This document shows, one piece after another, positions 10,301-17,700 of a stretch of 64,000 nucleotides of DNA (positions are counted from its first letter, which is position 1; each line of letters opens with the position of its first letter). Where the stretch lies: contig NC_065407.1 of assembly GCF_024362695.1 (NCBI RefSeq), positions 15,190,001 through 15,254,000 of the forward strand. The letters run 5' to 3'. This stretch comes from Pectinophora gossypiella (taxonomy: Eukaryota; Arthropoda; Insecta; Lepidoptera; Gelechiidae). The notes beneath the pieces are model-generated. The model had not been told where the DNA came from. It made no database searches and was given only the letters and a program-made list of their open reading frames with translations. The position numbers and the translations under genes were made by a program.

Positions 10301-11254
10301 GCAGAAAGAGGGACATCTTCTATAGAGGTAGGAGCACTATTGGCCGTATTGAGCTTTTAAATCCGGAATGCTTTGCTGAAATTCTTGAAATGCAAGTTGG
10401 AATGTTTGAAATATGGTATATTGTATATATAGGTATGGTATGATATACCTGACAGTGGATGATACGAGAATGGTATCAGGATCGTAGAAAGTAGAATTCC
10501 GTAGAATTATGCGTCATCTATTTAATTGATCTTAAGTTTATAATTAAGTATATAAATCTTGGAGATAAATTATATATTAACATTTAAAAGTTGATTTATT
10601 TACGAATATATGTATAATTGAATCATGAAAAATAAATACGATTCAAAACTAAATTAATCATTAATTTCTTCTGATTTAAGAAAAGGTTTTTCTTTTAAGT
10701 ATAATAATTATCTTATAAATTATTATAATCTTATAATTATATATTTTTGTTACGTTTACTTATACATTATTTCTTATCAATATAAATTCATTGAAGTACA
10801 ATGTTAAATAATTAACAATTTGTTTCATAGATCCCCCACCGACTACGCCAGACCCACCGAATTCGGCGCAAACGCAAGCTCGAGATAATGGTAAGTATTT
10901 TATCATCACATTTTCCTAATTAACTCCTATTTAATTTTTATATTTCTTCACAAAAATATTTACAATTCGCGTTCCATTATTTCTGGAAATAAGAACTCCA
11001 TGGTGGATTAAAAAATGTCATTAAAGCACGCGTGTTTAATGGCCATTGTTTATACCTAAATGCAATGCAATAAGAGCTACTTACGAGCAAGTTTGTTGAA
11101 AATATTATTTAAACTTAAGTAATAATACTAAAAATAATAATCATAATTAGTAAATTTAATAATTCGTTTTTTTTTTTCAGCACACCGAGATCTTTCAACA
11201 CCAATGCTGTTAATCACATCCCTAATTTATATATTCGTTATCCACATAAGGTGA
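1209..11254 (+). CDS. Immunoglobulin-superfamily surface protein, last five coding exons
   Basis: Five exons join in frame: 1209-1362, 4970-5087, 10161-10327, 10831-10890 and 11181-11254. They encode about 190 residues, and the 5' exons lie outside the window. Every intron is GT-AG and the phases agree (1, 0 after two bases, 1, 1). The product holds the end of one Ig domain with the classic GNYTC motif near residue 30, then a second domain whose cysteines lie in exon 2 (IICSAEG) and exon 3 (EILCDM). A Pro/Thr-rich linker follows (DPPPTTPDPP), then a hydrophobic C-terminus ending at the stop without a cytoplasmic tail, which suggests a GPI-anchor signal. I recognise the fold (two-Ig adhesion/recognition type) but cannot name the gene. 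Beat-like proteins were considered and do not match well. Introns 1 and 2 are full of SINEs and LINE scraps. Confidence 0.85.
1445..1640 (-). repeat. Dispersed LINE-end fragment (family R)
   Basis: It contains CATTCTCCAT...CTTTTTAG...AGGGCAGTGG...CTGTCTGACG...GGGATGGCGCCC. The same block recurs at 4590-4790 (other strand), 42,110-42,270 and, shorter, near 61,395. It looks like the 3' untranslated end of a LINE; the assignment is inference. Confidence 0.6.
1658..1788. mobile_element. Short MITE, GGCCACATTGAAGCAATT termini
   Basis: This is the second member of the family at 1060-1158 and is 131 bp long. The left end is GGCCACATTGAAGCAATTCA and the right end is GAATTGCTTCAATGTGGCC, while the internal sequence differs. 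It lies in intron 1 of the Ig gene. Confidence 0.78.
2094..2417 (-). repeat. SINE family I, near full length
   Basis: In the minus direction it has a degraded tRNA head (2350-2417, with CGAATCTCGG in place of a perfect B box), the body, the central block (GTGCTTCGGAAGGCACG at about 2240-2265) and the GGTTGGTAATCCACC tail. It lies in intron 1 of the Ig gene. Confidence 0.85.
2418..3106. other. Intronic DNA, nothing recognised
   Basis: AT-rich sequence with a C10-type run at about 2996-3006. No ORF, repeat family or exon could be supported. Confidence 0.5.
3107..3236 (+). repeat. Tandem repeat with built-in mini-hairpin
   Basis: Units around CTGTAGGTATCTACAGGAAT then ATGGG recur three times with variation, interleaved with TTTATCATGGCGAA. 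Each unit carries the small palindrome CTGTAG-GTAT-CTACAG. Confidence 0.75.
3275..3548 (+). repeat. Dispersed repeat family D
   Basis: The consensus has GACTTATTGTAAATTT, CATCAACTGCTTTGCC, CGTCGTCTGAGAGGA, TTTGAAAGATCTAATCGACC and ATCGTCGACCACACCGGC. Related copies lie at 17,010-17,160, 41,505-41,735, 45,730-45,860 (minus), 57,962-58,150 and 58,850-58,912. The family is unnamed here; it could be a LINE 3' end. Confidence 0.65.
3549..4284. other. Intronic DNA with a Helitron-like fragment
   Basis: Positions 3944-4150 read AAAGCTAAAGGTCACTGACTGACTCACTCG..., the style of lepidopteran Helitron remnants (compare 5845-6000 and 12,713-13,262). The rest is unassigned. Confidence 0.4.
4285..4545 (-). 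repeat. Degraded SINE family II
   Basis: Recognisable pieces are TCCACCACGCTGCTTCAGTT, GGGTTGGTGGAGG, CCTTCCGAAGCA (central block) and a ruined tRNA head near 4480-4545. The sequence is heavily diverged, so the boundaries are approximate. Confidence 0.6.
4590..4850 (+). repeat. LINE-end fragment (family R)
   Basis: Positions 4640-4770 match the reverse of 1470-1640 (GGCGCCATCCCACTCG ... GGAGAATGCTACACC). They run into a second recurrent block (GAGCTTTCTGTTAGACCAAA ... GCCGTATCGCCGTCTGTAAT) that is also seen at 42,770-42,830 and 46,008-46,050. Confidence 0.6.
4970..5087 (+). CDS. Ig gene exon (start of Ig domain 2)
   Basis: The acceptor is TTTTCCGCAG and the donor is GTTGGT. Its 118 nt read VPERRFDMIQDRLGDGYLNI then ICSAEGVFPKPELVILAGN in the phase set by the previous exon. 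The cysteine in ICSAEG is the first of the second Ig disulphide. Confidence 0.88.
5242..5445 (+). repeat. SINE family II, body and tail
   Basis: It contains the central block (CGTGCTTCGGAGGACACG, CCGTTGGTCCCGG) followed by the second tail type (GGAGCAGCGTGGTGAAGTAT ... CCTGTGCCCAGCAGTGGGAC). There is no tRNA head. It lies in intron 2 of the Ig gene. Confidence 0.8.
5446..6149. other. Intronic DNA with Helitron-like debris
   Basis: Positions 5848-6000 (GACTGACTGACTGACCTATAG ... TTTGGCATGCAGATAGG) resemble lepidopteran Helitron remnants. The remainder is unassigned. Confidence 0.4.
6150..6475 (+). pseudogene. Possible 5' exon remnant of a transposon gene
   Basis: A GC-rich CpG patch (GCCGCGCGGGCCGCGGCCCG near 6210) precedes an ATG at about 6325. 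The reading frame MDEGFEKGQSDNLPEFPIWM stops after 30 residues. A shifted frame then continues NSDFIATETRGIKMQL up to a GTGAGT donor-like site near 6456. The layout (CpG-rich promoter, short first exon, donor) looks gene-like. The motif style recalls N-termini of YqaJ-type transposon genes, but this is recall and weak. Confidence 0.3.
6476..7195. other. Intronic DNA, nothing recognised
   Basis: AT-rich sequence with short ORFs only. No repeat family is matched within the window. Confidence 0.5.
7196..7465 (-). mobile_element. LINE 3' end fragment
   Basis: On the minus strand it ends GGAGTAATGGCGATTACTCC-ACCGACAAGAGCGCAGCTC and then AAATAAAGAGAGAGATA. The same ending (ACTCCACCGACAAGAGCGCA) follows the LINE ORF end at 31,088-31,125. 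It is a 5'-truncated copy, probably only 3' UTR. Confidence 0.65.
7893..8070 (-). repeat. SINE family I, 3' part
   Basis: The tail (GTGTGGGTTATGAGGTGGAT), AGCCGCCAAAAGACCCTGAC and the central block (CCGGGACCAACGGCTTAATG) are present. The head is missing. Confidence 0.8.
8143..8384 (-). repeat. SINE family I, 5' part
   Basis: It has a tRNA head (8318-8384) with an intact B box CGGGATTCGAACCCGGG on the plus strand but a shortened D-arm. The body and central block are interrupted by a short insertion (TGTCCAAGTTGGCTGACCAA at about 8194). Confidence 0.82.
8440..8612. repeat. Dispersed repeat family H
   Basis: It runs from GTACGGTCACGAGCATTAAT to GTACATTATAATATTGCTCA TGAC. The same sequence forms the two arms of an inverted repeat at 33,228-33,345 and 33,700-33,843. 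It is a probable MITE family. Confidence 0.65.
8613..9534. other. Intronic DNA, nothing recognised
   Basis: No exon, long ORF or in-window repeat was found. It lies within intron 2 of the Ig gene. Confidence 0.5.
9535..9735. repeat. Two SINE family II tails in inverted orientation
   Basis: Positions 9535-9632 are a plus-strand tail (GAGCAGCGTGGTAGAGTATG ... CGTATATAGG). Positions 9648-9735 are a minus-strand tail (CAGCCTATACGGGGCACAGG ... TATACTCCACCGTGATGATA). Together they form an imperfect hairpin. Confidence 0.7.
9778..10086 (-). repeat. SINE family III (5S-like/A-box head) with target duplication
   Basis: On the minus strand it runs from GGAGCTCGGTGGCGCAGCGG near 10,070 to the (ATG)n end near 9778. 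The 12-bp direct repeat GTTTGCTCCAAT at 9766-9777 and 10,087-10,098 is its target-site duplication, so 16 nt beyond the usual 5' end are part of the insertion. It lies about 60 bp before the exon at 10,161. Confidence 0.85.
10161..10327 (+). CDS. Ig gene exon (end of Ig domain 2)
   Basis: The acceptor is TTGTCTACAG and the donor is GTAGGA. It continues the frame as PLHAKSQIKLINDRYTAVTS, then SIVKIDSLPPTVEILCDMHV and a basic stretch SRKRDIFYR. The cysteine in ILCDM closes the second domain. Confidence 0.88.
10831..10890 (+). CDS. Ig gene exon (Pro/Thr-rich stalk)
   Basis: The acceptor is TTTCATAG and the donor is GTAAGT. Its 60 nt encode DPPPTTPDPPNSAQTQARDN, a stalk or O-glycosylation type linker between the Ig domain and the membrane anchor signal. 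Confidence 0.85.
11181..11254 (+). CDS. Ig gene last coding exon (hydrophobic tail)
   Basis: The acceptor follows a long T tract. The exon completes the codon for Ala and encodes HRDLSTPMLLITSLIYIFVI then HIR and stop (TGA 11,252-11,254). The hydrophobic run ends almost at the C-terminus with no cytoplasmic tail, as in GPI-anchor signals; a small-residue cleavage site could be around NGA at the exon joint. Confidence 0.83.
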
Positions 11255-11318
11255 AATTAATAACATTATGTAAATATATAACAGACAATAATTAGTTTTA
11301 ACTGTAAATTCAAGAAGG

Positions 11319-11324
11319 AATAAA
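11319..11324 (+). terminator. Polyadenylation signal of the Ig gene
   Basis: AATAAA lies 65 nt after the stop codon in AT-rich 3' UTR. Another TAAATATTTTTGT region follows. It is the first canonical hexamer downstream. Confidence 0.6.
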
Positions 11325-11449
11325 ATGTACATAAATATTTTTGTAAGTATCTGTAGTAATTAAAGTCAAAATTCATCATGCACGATCCTATACGAAACGG
11401 TTTTGTTACTATATTATAATTCATCTTTATAATACCTGTATTATAAAGA

Positions 11450-11715
11450 CTAACACCCTAGTGTTAGTGACATCGTAACGAAAACTTTGAGTGATGATTC
11501 AGACCATGATTCTGAGTTGATATCAAGTGGAATTTATCGTCGCAAAAGTATAAAATAGAAAATAATTTTAAAAAATACTAAAATTTTCTTGACTTTTCTG
11601 ACAGAAAATTCCACTTGATTACGACTCAGAATCATGGTCTGAATCATCCTCTTCAGTATTCGTTACGGTGTTACTTACACCCACACGACTTGTATGGGCG
11701 CACTAACACCCTGTA
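11450..11715. mobile_element. Foldback MITE (family F)
   Basis: It has long imperfect inverted arms: the left GTGTTAGTGACATCGTAACG ... GATATCAAGTGGAATTT and the right AAATTCCACTTGAT ... CGTTACGGTGTTACTTACAC ... ACTAACACCCTGTA. Relatives lie at 33,141-33,624, 38,329-39,262 and 61,557-61,725. Confidence 0.78.
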
Positions 11716-11920
11716 TATATTATGTATAATGATAAATATAATTTCGCATTGTGCGTGATGCATTTTAGTTGAAAAACTCTACGTCCACCTGAGCAGAATC
11801 GGAGCAGATGGAACGTTGTCAAAACATAACATAACATAACTAACACCCGTATTCTATGTTCCTCAAACCTTCCTCAACTGACGCGACTTCAAGGTCTTCC
11901 TCAAACTCAACTCAAAATTA

Positions 11921-12222
11921 CGGAGGAGCTCGGTGGCGCAGCGGTAAACGCGCTCGGTCTGCGATTGTTGAAGTTAAGCAACTTTCGCAAAGGCCGGTTA
12001 TAGGATGGGTGACCACAAAAAAAAAGTTTTCATCTCGAGTTCCTCCGTGCTTCGGAAGGCACGTTAAGCCGTTGGTCCCGGCTGCATTAGCAGTCGTTAA
12101 TAACCATCAATCCGCACTGGGCCCGCGTGATGGTTTAAGGCCCGATCTCCCTATCCATCCATAGGGAAGGCCCGTGCCCCAGCAGTGGGGACGTTAATGG
12201 GCTGCTGATGATGATGATGGTG
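11921..12222 (+). repeat. SINE family III, full length
   Basis: It starts GGAGGAGCTCGGTGGCGCAG, where TGGCGCAGCGGT is a tRNA-style A box. A 5S-rRNA-like stretch follows (GAAGTTAAGCAAC ... GGATGGGTGACC, about 11,970-12,015). Then come the central block shared with families I and II (GTGCTTCGGAAGGCACG) and an (ATG)n end. There is no canonical B box. Confidence 0.85.
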
Positions 12223-12712
12223 CTATGTTATGTTAAGTATGTAAAGCAAAAAATCCAGATACTTCGATTCTGATCAGTAGGTAGACAGCTTAAGTAAGTA
12301 TAAATTAAAACAAAGTTTCTCTATGAAAGATGTTACATAGAATATTTTCCAAAAAACATTATTCAAATACCAAAGACGTTTCGCAATAGATTTTATATTA
12401 TTACAACCGAACTCTGTCATTGAAACTGCACATTCCAAAGAACGACTTCGTCTAGTCTCAAAGAAAAAAATAAAATATGATTAATTTTTGAGCCTGTATT
12501 TTTTTTTAATAAATTGAATCCTAAACCTGTTCCTGTGTATGCTGTTGAGGGCGGCCCAAAGAGTCCTGGCGACGCTCCGTTGACCCGTAATTAAGCACTC
12601 TTGCCGTGTCATGGGAGCCAGCTGCAGCTACAAAAGATCGCGAAGAATAAAAAGAAAGAGATCTATTCAACATAGCATGATTACAAGGGCAGCTGGATAG
12701 AAATATAGAATA
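12223..12712. other. Intergenic DNA, nothing recognised
   Basis: There are no long ORFs. Positions 12,540-12,625 (GAGGGCGGCCCAAAGAGTCC ... GCCAGCTGCAGC) are GC-richer and may be old LINE sequence, but I cannot assign them. Confidence 0.4.
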
Positions 12713-13262
12713 CTAGCTTTTGCCCGCGACTTCGTCCGCGTGGCGTGTTATAAAAGAGATATCTTTGTGTGTGGGTGTGCATGTCAAATTTCAAGCATCT
12801 AACTTATGCAGTTTAGATTTTTTCATAAGTACATTTTTTTTCCCGCCAACTCCCATTTTTAAAAATACAGCCATAACTAAACTTTATATTTACTAAGGTA
12901 TGCATGCATACTAGATTGAAAACATCTATCTTACGCGGTTTCGATTTTTTTATACAAATGTTTTTTCCCGCTAACTCCCGTTTGCGTGGGAATTTTGCAA
13001 TATCTAGTAGCAACTAAGCTTTAAGTTAACGAAGGTACCTGCACGCCAAATTTCAAGCTTCTAACTTAACCGGTTTAGACTTTTCATACAAAAGGATTTT
13101 CCCGCTAATTCCCGTTCCCGTGGGAATTCTGGGAATTCCTTTCTTAGTGCACCTCTACAGTACCTAAACTACGTCCCTTCCAAATTTCAAGTGCCTACGT
13201 TTAGCCGTTTAGGCTGTGCGTTGATATGTCAGTCAGTCAGTTTCTCCTTTTATATATTTAGA
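12713..13262 (-). mobile_element. Lep1-like non-autonomous Helitron
   Basis: The minus-strand 3' end reads CGCGGACGAAGTCGCGGG (a small hairpin), then CAAAAGCTAG, the CTAG-terminating end known for lepidopteran Lep1 Helitrons. The minus-strand 5' end starts TCTAAATATATAAAAGGAGA followed by GACTGACTGACA. Three diverged internal repeats (TTTTCCCGCTAAYTCCCGTT type, near 12,840, 12,965 and 13,095) fill the body. No Rep/helicase ORF is present. Confidence 0.65.
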
Positions 13263-13599
13263 AGATTGCCTGGTACGAAAGAGAAAAGAGATACATATGT
13301 CTCTTTCGCACTAAAAGTAAACTGCTTAGTTACAAAAGAGACGAGATATAATCACTCCAATCATGCGACGATAAATAGGATAGTATAAAATGTGTTATGG
13401 GTTGAAATCCCTCTCTAGCAGGTATTTCCGCCAATACGCTTCCTTAAATTATGGCAACATAAAGCAGCATCGTCGCGCGACATTTTCAAACAAACAAAAC
13501 GCGCCATATGTCATATTTTTTTCCAACCGCCCGACTTATTTTTTCCGCCGCGTGGAATCTCAAACGAATTCAAAGTTTTATAAATTCAGTGTTGTTACC
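13263..13599. other. Intergenic DNA, nothing recognised
   Basis: Short ORFs only. CTCTTTCGTA... inverted pieces near 13,272-13,312 (GAAAGAGAAAAGAGATACAT / ATGTCTCTTTCGC) make a weak hairpin. Confidence 0.4.
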
Positions 13600-13705
13600 A
13601 CGCATACAAAAATACAAATATACTTTATTGCATCAAAATAAAAAGAATGGCAATGACATGGCAAATCGCTTAAAGCGATTTCTTCCAGAGAACCATAAGG
13701 CGAGG
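13600..13705 (-). mobile_element. LINE 3' UTR end (family J)
   Basis: On the minus strand it ends GGTTCTCTGGAAGAAATCGC ... TTTGATGCAATAAAGTAT. The same ending (CTGGAAGAAATCGCTTTAAGCG ... TGCAATAAAGTGTATTTGT) occurs at 56,251-56,370, 36,305-36,445 (plus) and 43,330-43,460. Confidence 0.7.
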
Positions 13706-14259
13706 AAAAATATGAAAATTGAAATTGAAAGATTGCGTGAATGATCACTTGAGTAAGTTACTTGATTACATGAGTAAGTATATTTTTCGTCTCCTTTTAT
13801 CAATTTGTATTGATTTATCCATCTATGATTGCAAATTAACATATTCATTGTCAATGCCGAAATTAACAAAGATTATTTTTTCATTAGGTATATACATAAG
13901 GCTCGGATCAAACGCCTTTCGTGTTAATCATAAGTTGGGCTTGACGATTAAAGTATCAAGATTGGCTGCTCAGTATTTTCTATCTGAAATATCGGAATGA
14001 ATCACCAAGCGCCTCCGAGCAAAAAGAGTATAAATTTTGTTTATCTTAAAAGAGTAGCGTTGGCCGAAATTTATTGAGCAAATAAATGGCTCAGAAGTGG
14101 CGCAAGCCTGACGGAAACTAGTTGCAGTAAAAAAGGCCAGGCCAATTTGCAATCATCCATTATTATGATAAATCGCATATGTAAATTGAGTAATTCATTC
14201 TTAAGCGGCTACTGTGCCCGCCCCATGTAGGCTTGCTATTGACCTCTTTATGTCCGTTA
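13706..14259. other. Intergenic DNA, nothing recognised
   Basis: AT-rich with overlapping short ORFs on both strands and no recognisable motifs. Confidence 0.4.
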
Positions 14260-14470
14260 TGATATTTTTGTACTGGTATTTTTTTTTTAAGAACGTCTAG
14301 CGCCCTTTGCCGAGGTTTTTCTTGCAGCTTCTTGTTCCCGGCTATACGGGTTGTGAGAAGCTGCAGTAGTTTTGAGCGGTTGAGACGTTCGTTATGTAAA
14401 AATCGACGATTCAAAGTGTAACTATGTTACCTATTGAATTAAGATATATTTTTGAATTTGAATTTATTTT
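14260..14470 (+). mobile_element. LINE 3' end, same family as 46,545-48,503
   Basis: Positions 14,288-14,470 match the reverse complement of the 46,550-46,735 segment: GAACGTCTAGCGCCC, GCCGAGGTTTTTCTTGCAGC, GAGACGTTCGTTATG, CAAAGTGTAACTATGTTACC, ending in TTGAATTTGAATTT. It is a 3'-only, 5'-truncated copy. Confidence 0.8.
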
Positions 14471-14787
14471 CATATTTTCGTAGAGCGACGTTTATCTAAC
14501 AGCTCGGTGACGTGTGGATACTTAGTTCATCTTGCGATGGATGTACAATCAAAGAGCAAAAGTACAGTCACTGAGCTTAGGAAATTATTTGTAATCAGTA
14601 GTGAAATTATGAACCATTAGTTGTCATAATTATAAAATTTATGTTTTTGTAGGTGTTTTTGGTCTATTACAGAAAGGACATGTAACCAGGAGGTCTTAAG
14701 TGCAACCAGTTAATTTATTACTTTGCAAGAAACTGATTCGACTTTTGCACCTCATCGTACCGCAATCGGGATGTAGTAGTGAGCTTA

Positions 14788-15091
14788 TGGTGCTAATTCC
14801 TGTAAATACCATCTAATTTTATTTTAAGTTATATCTGTCATTTTCTTATCCGCCGAAAAGGAAAGGGACGGGTAATCGACAAGCATAAAATTTATGGAAC
14901 ACACGTCAATTTTAAGCACAAATCTAAACCGTCTAAAAATTTTACATCAGTCAATAACCCGACACATTCATTTACTCATTCTTCCTAAAATTAAGAGCTG
15001 TGAATCATCCGTCCCTTTCCTTTTCGACGGATATGAAAATGACGGATATAACTTAAAATAAAATTAGGCGGTGTCTGCAGGAATCGGGGCC
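14788..15091. mobile_element. Foldback MITE (family G), about 304 bp
   Basis: The inverted arms are about 65 bp: the left TCTAATTTTATTTTAAGTTA TATCTGTCATTTTC and the right GAAAATGACGGATATAACTT AAAATAAAATTAGGC. Inner motifs are AAAGGAAAGGGACGGGTAAT and its inverse. Relatives lie at 61,746-62,113, 59,450-60,225 and a half copy at 37,228-37,318. Confidence 0.85.
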
Positions 15092-15194
15092 TATGTTATG
15101 TTATAATTGTACAAAATTAATAAAAAAGGATTGGTTTCTATCGCCATACTTATAAGCTGGGTTGGAAGCGAATAAAAAATAAATAACACGTTCT

Positions 15195-15360
15195 GTAGGC
15201 TCTGCACGGTAACCACACCGCGCGCGGCGCCAATTATATTGAGCGCTTCGACGAATAAACGATACGAATGCTATCTACGTAGATGGACGTCAAACAGCTA
15301 TTGGTCGAAGCGCTCTATATAATTCGCGCGGCGCGCGGCGCGGTTGTCATGCAGACCCGG
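15195..15360. mobile_element. GC-rich foldback MITE
   Basis: The left arm is ACCACACCGCGCGCGGCGCC AATTATATTGAGCGCTTCGA. The right arm is TCGAAGCGCTCTATATAATT CGCGCGGCGCGCGGCGCGGT. The arms are about 50 bp with a loop of about 55 bp. Base composition contrasts sharply with the flanks. Confidence 0.75.
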
Positions 15361-15544
15361 CAGGGGGTGTTCGTTTATCTCATTTTCTATCTTGACTCTT
15401 GACAGATATAATCCTATATACTATAGTTACTTCATCCAATTAACAGAATGATTATTTCAGTATCTATTTAAGATAATATTTTAGAATAGCTTCAATGCAC
15501 GATACTAATTAGAACTGTTAAAGTACGGAACTCAGTGTTGTGAC

Positions 15545-15690
15545 TTAGGTGGTATTAATAAACTAATCTCAGTTTCGACACTGTCCTCAAGATCATGTCA
15601 ATGTGTCTGTTTTTATATAAAAACAGGGACTTGAGTTTGATTTTGAGGGCAACCTCTGCTGAGGTAAGTTTATTAGTACTACCCTGAGTA
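15545..15690. mobile_element. Foldback MITE (family K)
   Basis: The left end is GGTGGTATTAATAAACTAAT CTCAG and the right end is CTGAGGTAAGTTTATTAGTA CTACCC. A sister copy lies at 58,283-58,426 and shares TCAAGATCATGTCAATGTG and TTATATAAAAAC internally. Scraps occur near 34,640-34,680. Confidence 0.7.
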
Positions 15691-16209
15691 CAGAAACCAA
15701 TCTCGTGACGTCTTGAGTCGACATTAGGCCGATCGATTTTTTTCTATCTAACAGTACTGTAAAAAAACCTCTGTATTTCTTTGATAGTGTTACGGCCCAA
15801 AAAATAGTTAATACAAACCTGCCAAAATCAAACTTTTCAAAAATGGCTGCGTGTGGCAGTAAAAATGTTTTATAAAAACGTCCGCGGCCAAATTGCAAAG
15901 TATCACCATATGCGGTTGCGGAATTGATCGAGAGCTATCAACGGTCGCAGGTGCAGGTCAGTTAGCGATTCACACGGGAATGTACCCAAGGATTGGATTG
16001 GATGTTGTTTGGAAAAATAGCTCGCGTTGTGTCCCAGTGGCTTGGGAATGACGCCGGGTTATTACGCCCGTGCCGCGTTGTGTTGTGTTGTGTCGCAGGT
16101 TTTTCCGAGAGTAATAATGGGTGAAAAAGTGCGGAATGAAAAGACTCTTTTTTCCAGAAGTAATTATGATTGAAAAAGTTTTCATACAAAGATTTACCTA
16201 GAAGGACTT
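15691..16209. other. Intergenic DNA, nothing recognised
   Basis: GTTGTGTTGTGTTGTGTCG near 16,077 is a short simple repeat. There is no gene signal. Confidence 0.4.
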
Positions 16210-16395
16210 ACATTAACTAAATTGGAGATGTTCTTAGAAAAAGTTTATTACGATCTACTCTGAACCGGCGTGCGTGTATGAAGCGATTGATGAATGTGGA
16301 GGAAGGAAGAGAAGTGTGTCAGGATCGAAGCAAATGGAATTTATAGTCTCTGCTTACCCCGGTGGAAATAGGAGTTTATGTATGTATGTATAGTA
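16210..16395 (+). repeat. Old dispersed repeat, uninterrupted copy
   Basis: CGTGCGTGTATGAAGCGATT GATGAATGTGGAGGAAG ... GTCAGGATCGAAGCAAATGG ... CTCTGCTTACCCC matches 27,820-28,110, where the same sequence is split by a SINE. It therefore serves as an empty-site paralogue. Confidence 0.7.
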
Positions 16396-16637
16396 TTTAT
16401 TTAGTTAAAAAGTTTTCACACTACATCCGATCCGTAGTAGTAAAAATATAAGTTTAAAAGCTAAAACCCGGCTACGGAAAAATCACGCTCTAAAAAGTAT
16501 GAAACAAGATTCTTCCGAATAGTTATGTTATTTGTATGTAGTTTTATTTTTTCGATAATAGATGTTCATTTCCCATCACTATTGTACGTAATGTGTCATA
16601 ACTGCCATAATAACTTGCCGCTATTTAAGTTTGTTTT

Positions 16638-16987
16638 TAACCCCCGACGCAAAAACGACGGGGTGTTATAACTTTGACGTGTCTGTGTAAATGTGTATGT
16701 GTCTGTCTGTGGCATCGTAGCTTCCAAACGGATGATCCGATTTTATTGCGGTTTTTTTTGTTTGAAAGGTATATCAGTTGAGAGTGTTCTTAGCTATGTT
16801 TGGTGGAAATCGGTTCAGGTCTTCAAGGACATCAGGTCGTTTGTTAAGTGTGATAGGAATGTTAATGTCAAGCTCAGTTTGCTTGCAAGCATATGTGGGA
16901 TAAGTTATTTTTTGCTTTTTATAGGGTTTAGCATTTTTAACCTTTTGTCATAATAATTGAGAACTGTTTTTGGTCGGGGGTTTTTTA
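16638..16987. mobile_element. DNA element with AACCCCCGAC termini
   Basis: The left end is TTTTTAACCCCCGACGC and the right end is GGTCGGGGGTTTTTT, giving inverted termini of about 10-12 bp around 350 bp. CGACGGGGTGTTATAACTTT GACGTGTCTGTG is the familiar start of a common lepidopteran repeat. An 86-codon ORF inside looks incidental. Confidence 0.6.
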
Positions 16988-17009
16988 AATTTTTAATTTA
17001 ATTTTTTTA

Positions 17010-17160
17010 TATGACTTATTGTAGATTTACCGCAAATGGCATTAACTACTTGGCCGGATAAATGGGGGGCGCTGAGGGCTCTCACCCAAAAAAGACAACT
17101 AGCCTGAGGGTGCCCAGGCGCGAACTTCAGCTCAGGGCTTCGTCTGAGATTGTTTTCTGT
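17010..17160 (+). repeat. Dispersed repeat family D copy
   Basis: GACTTATTGTAGATTTACCG CAAATGGCATTAACTACTTG GCCGGATAAATGGGGGGCGC ... GGGCTTCGTCTGAGA. See 3275-3548. Confidence 0.7.
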
Positions 17161-17307
17161 CTGTTGTTGAAGTACAGCTCTTTCAGAATAGCTGCCGTAG
17201 AAGTAATGAGTCCTCATCAAAAACATTTCAAATTACGTACGGCTCATTGCTGTTGGAGGTGTTATAATATTGCCCATACAAAGTGTGTTTTTTATTTTGC
17301 TGTGTAC

Positions 17308-17556
17308 TATTACGGGGTGGGTCAGGTGATGCTTTTTAAAAAACAATTTTATTTACGCTAAAAAGATTTATTTAAAGAAAATGTATTAGAATTATACAAA
17401 ACGTAGTTGCTATCCGAATTCCAAACCCGAACTAACGATTTCCCATTGAAATGAAACTTGATGGTTCCGGAGTCCTATTGCATTGACGTCAATGCAATAG
17501 GAATTGAGTATGCAGTTTTTATTTTATATGATTACCCTGTAATTTAATATATAACA
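17308..17556 (-). repeat. 3' LTR
   Basis: In the element's direction it starts TGTTATATATTAAATTACAG and ends CCCGTAATA. TATAAAA lies at 17,528-17,522. A 30-bp perfect palindrome around TGACGTCA spans 17,473-17,502. Two AATAAA hexamers (reverse of 17,367-17,372 and 17,348-17,353) fit a 3'-end processing signal. Confidence 0.95.
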
Positions 17557-17568
17557 ACCCCCCGAATA
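17557..17568 (-). promoter_or_regulatory. Polypurine tract candidate
   Basis: On the element strand TTCGGGGGGT directly precedes the LTR start TGTTATAT. This is the position of the plus-strand primer of reverse transcription. The tract is short and G-rich, so the assignment rests mainly on position. Confidence 0.6.
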
Positions 17569-17700
17569 AGATCGAACATCACCCTTAAAATGATGTGAGA
17601 TTAAAATCAGATCGAACTTGGATTTCGGTTACATTATATTAAAAATTACTGTATTAATAATAAGTTCTTATCGACGAAAATAATAAGTATGAATTTGAAG

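Noticed and set aside
16693..16953. 86-codon ORF as a membrane protein gene
   Set aside because: It lies wholly inside a short DNA element with AACCCCCGAC termini and no homologous coding signal is visible.
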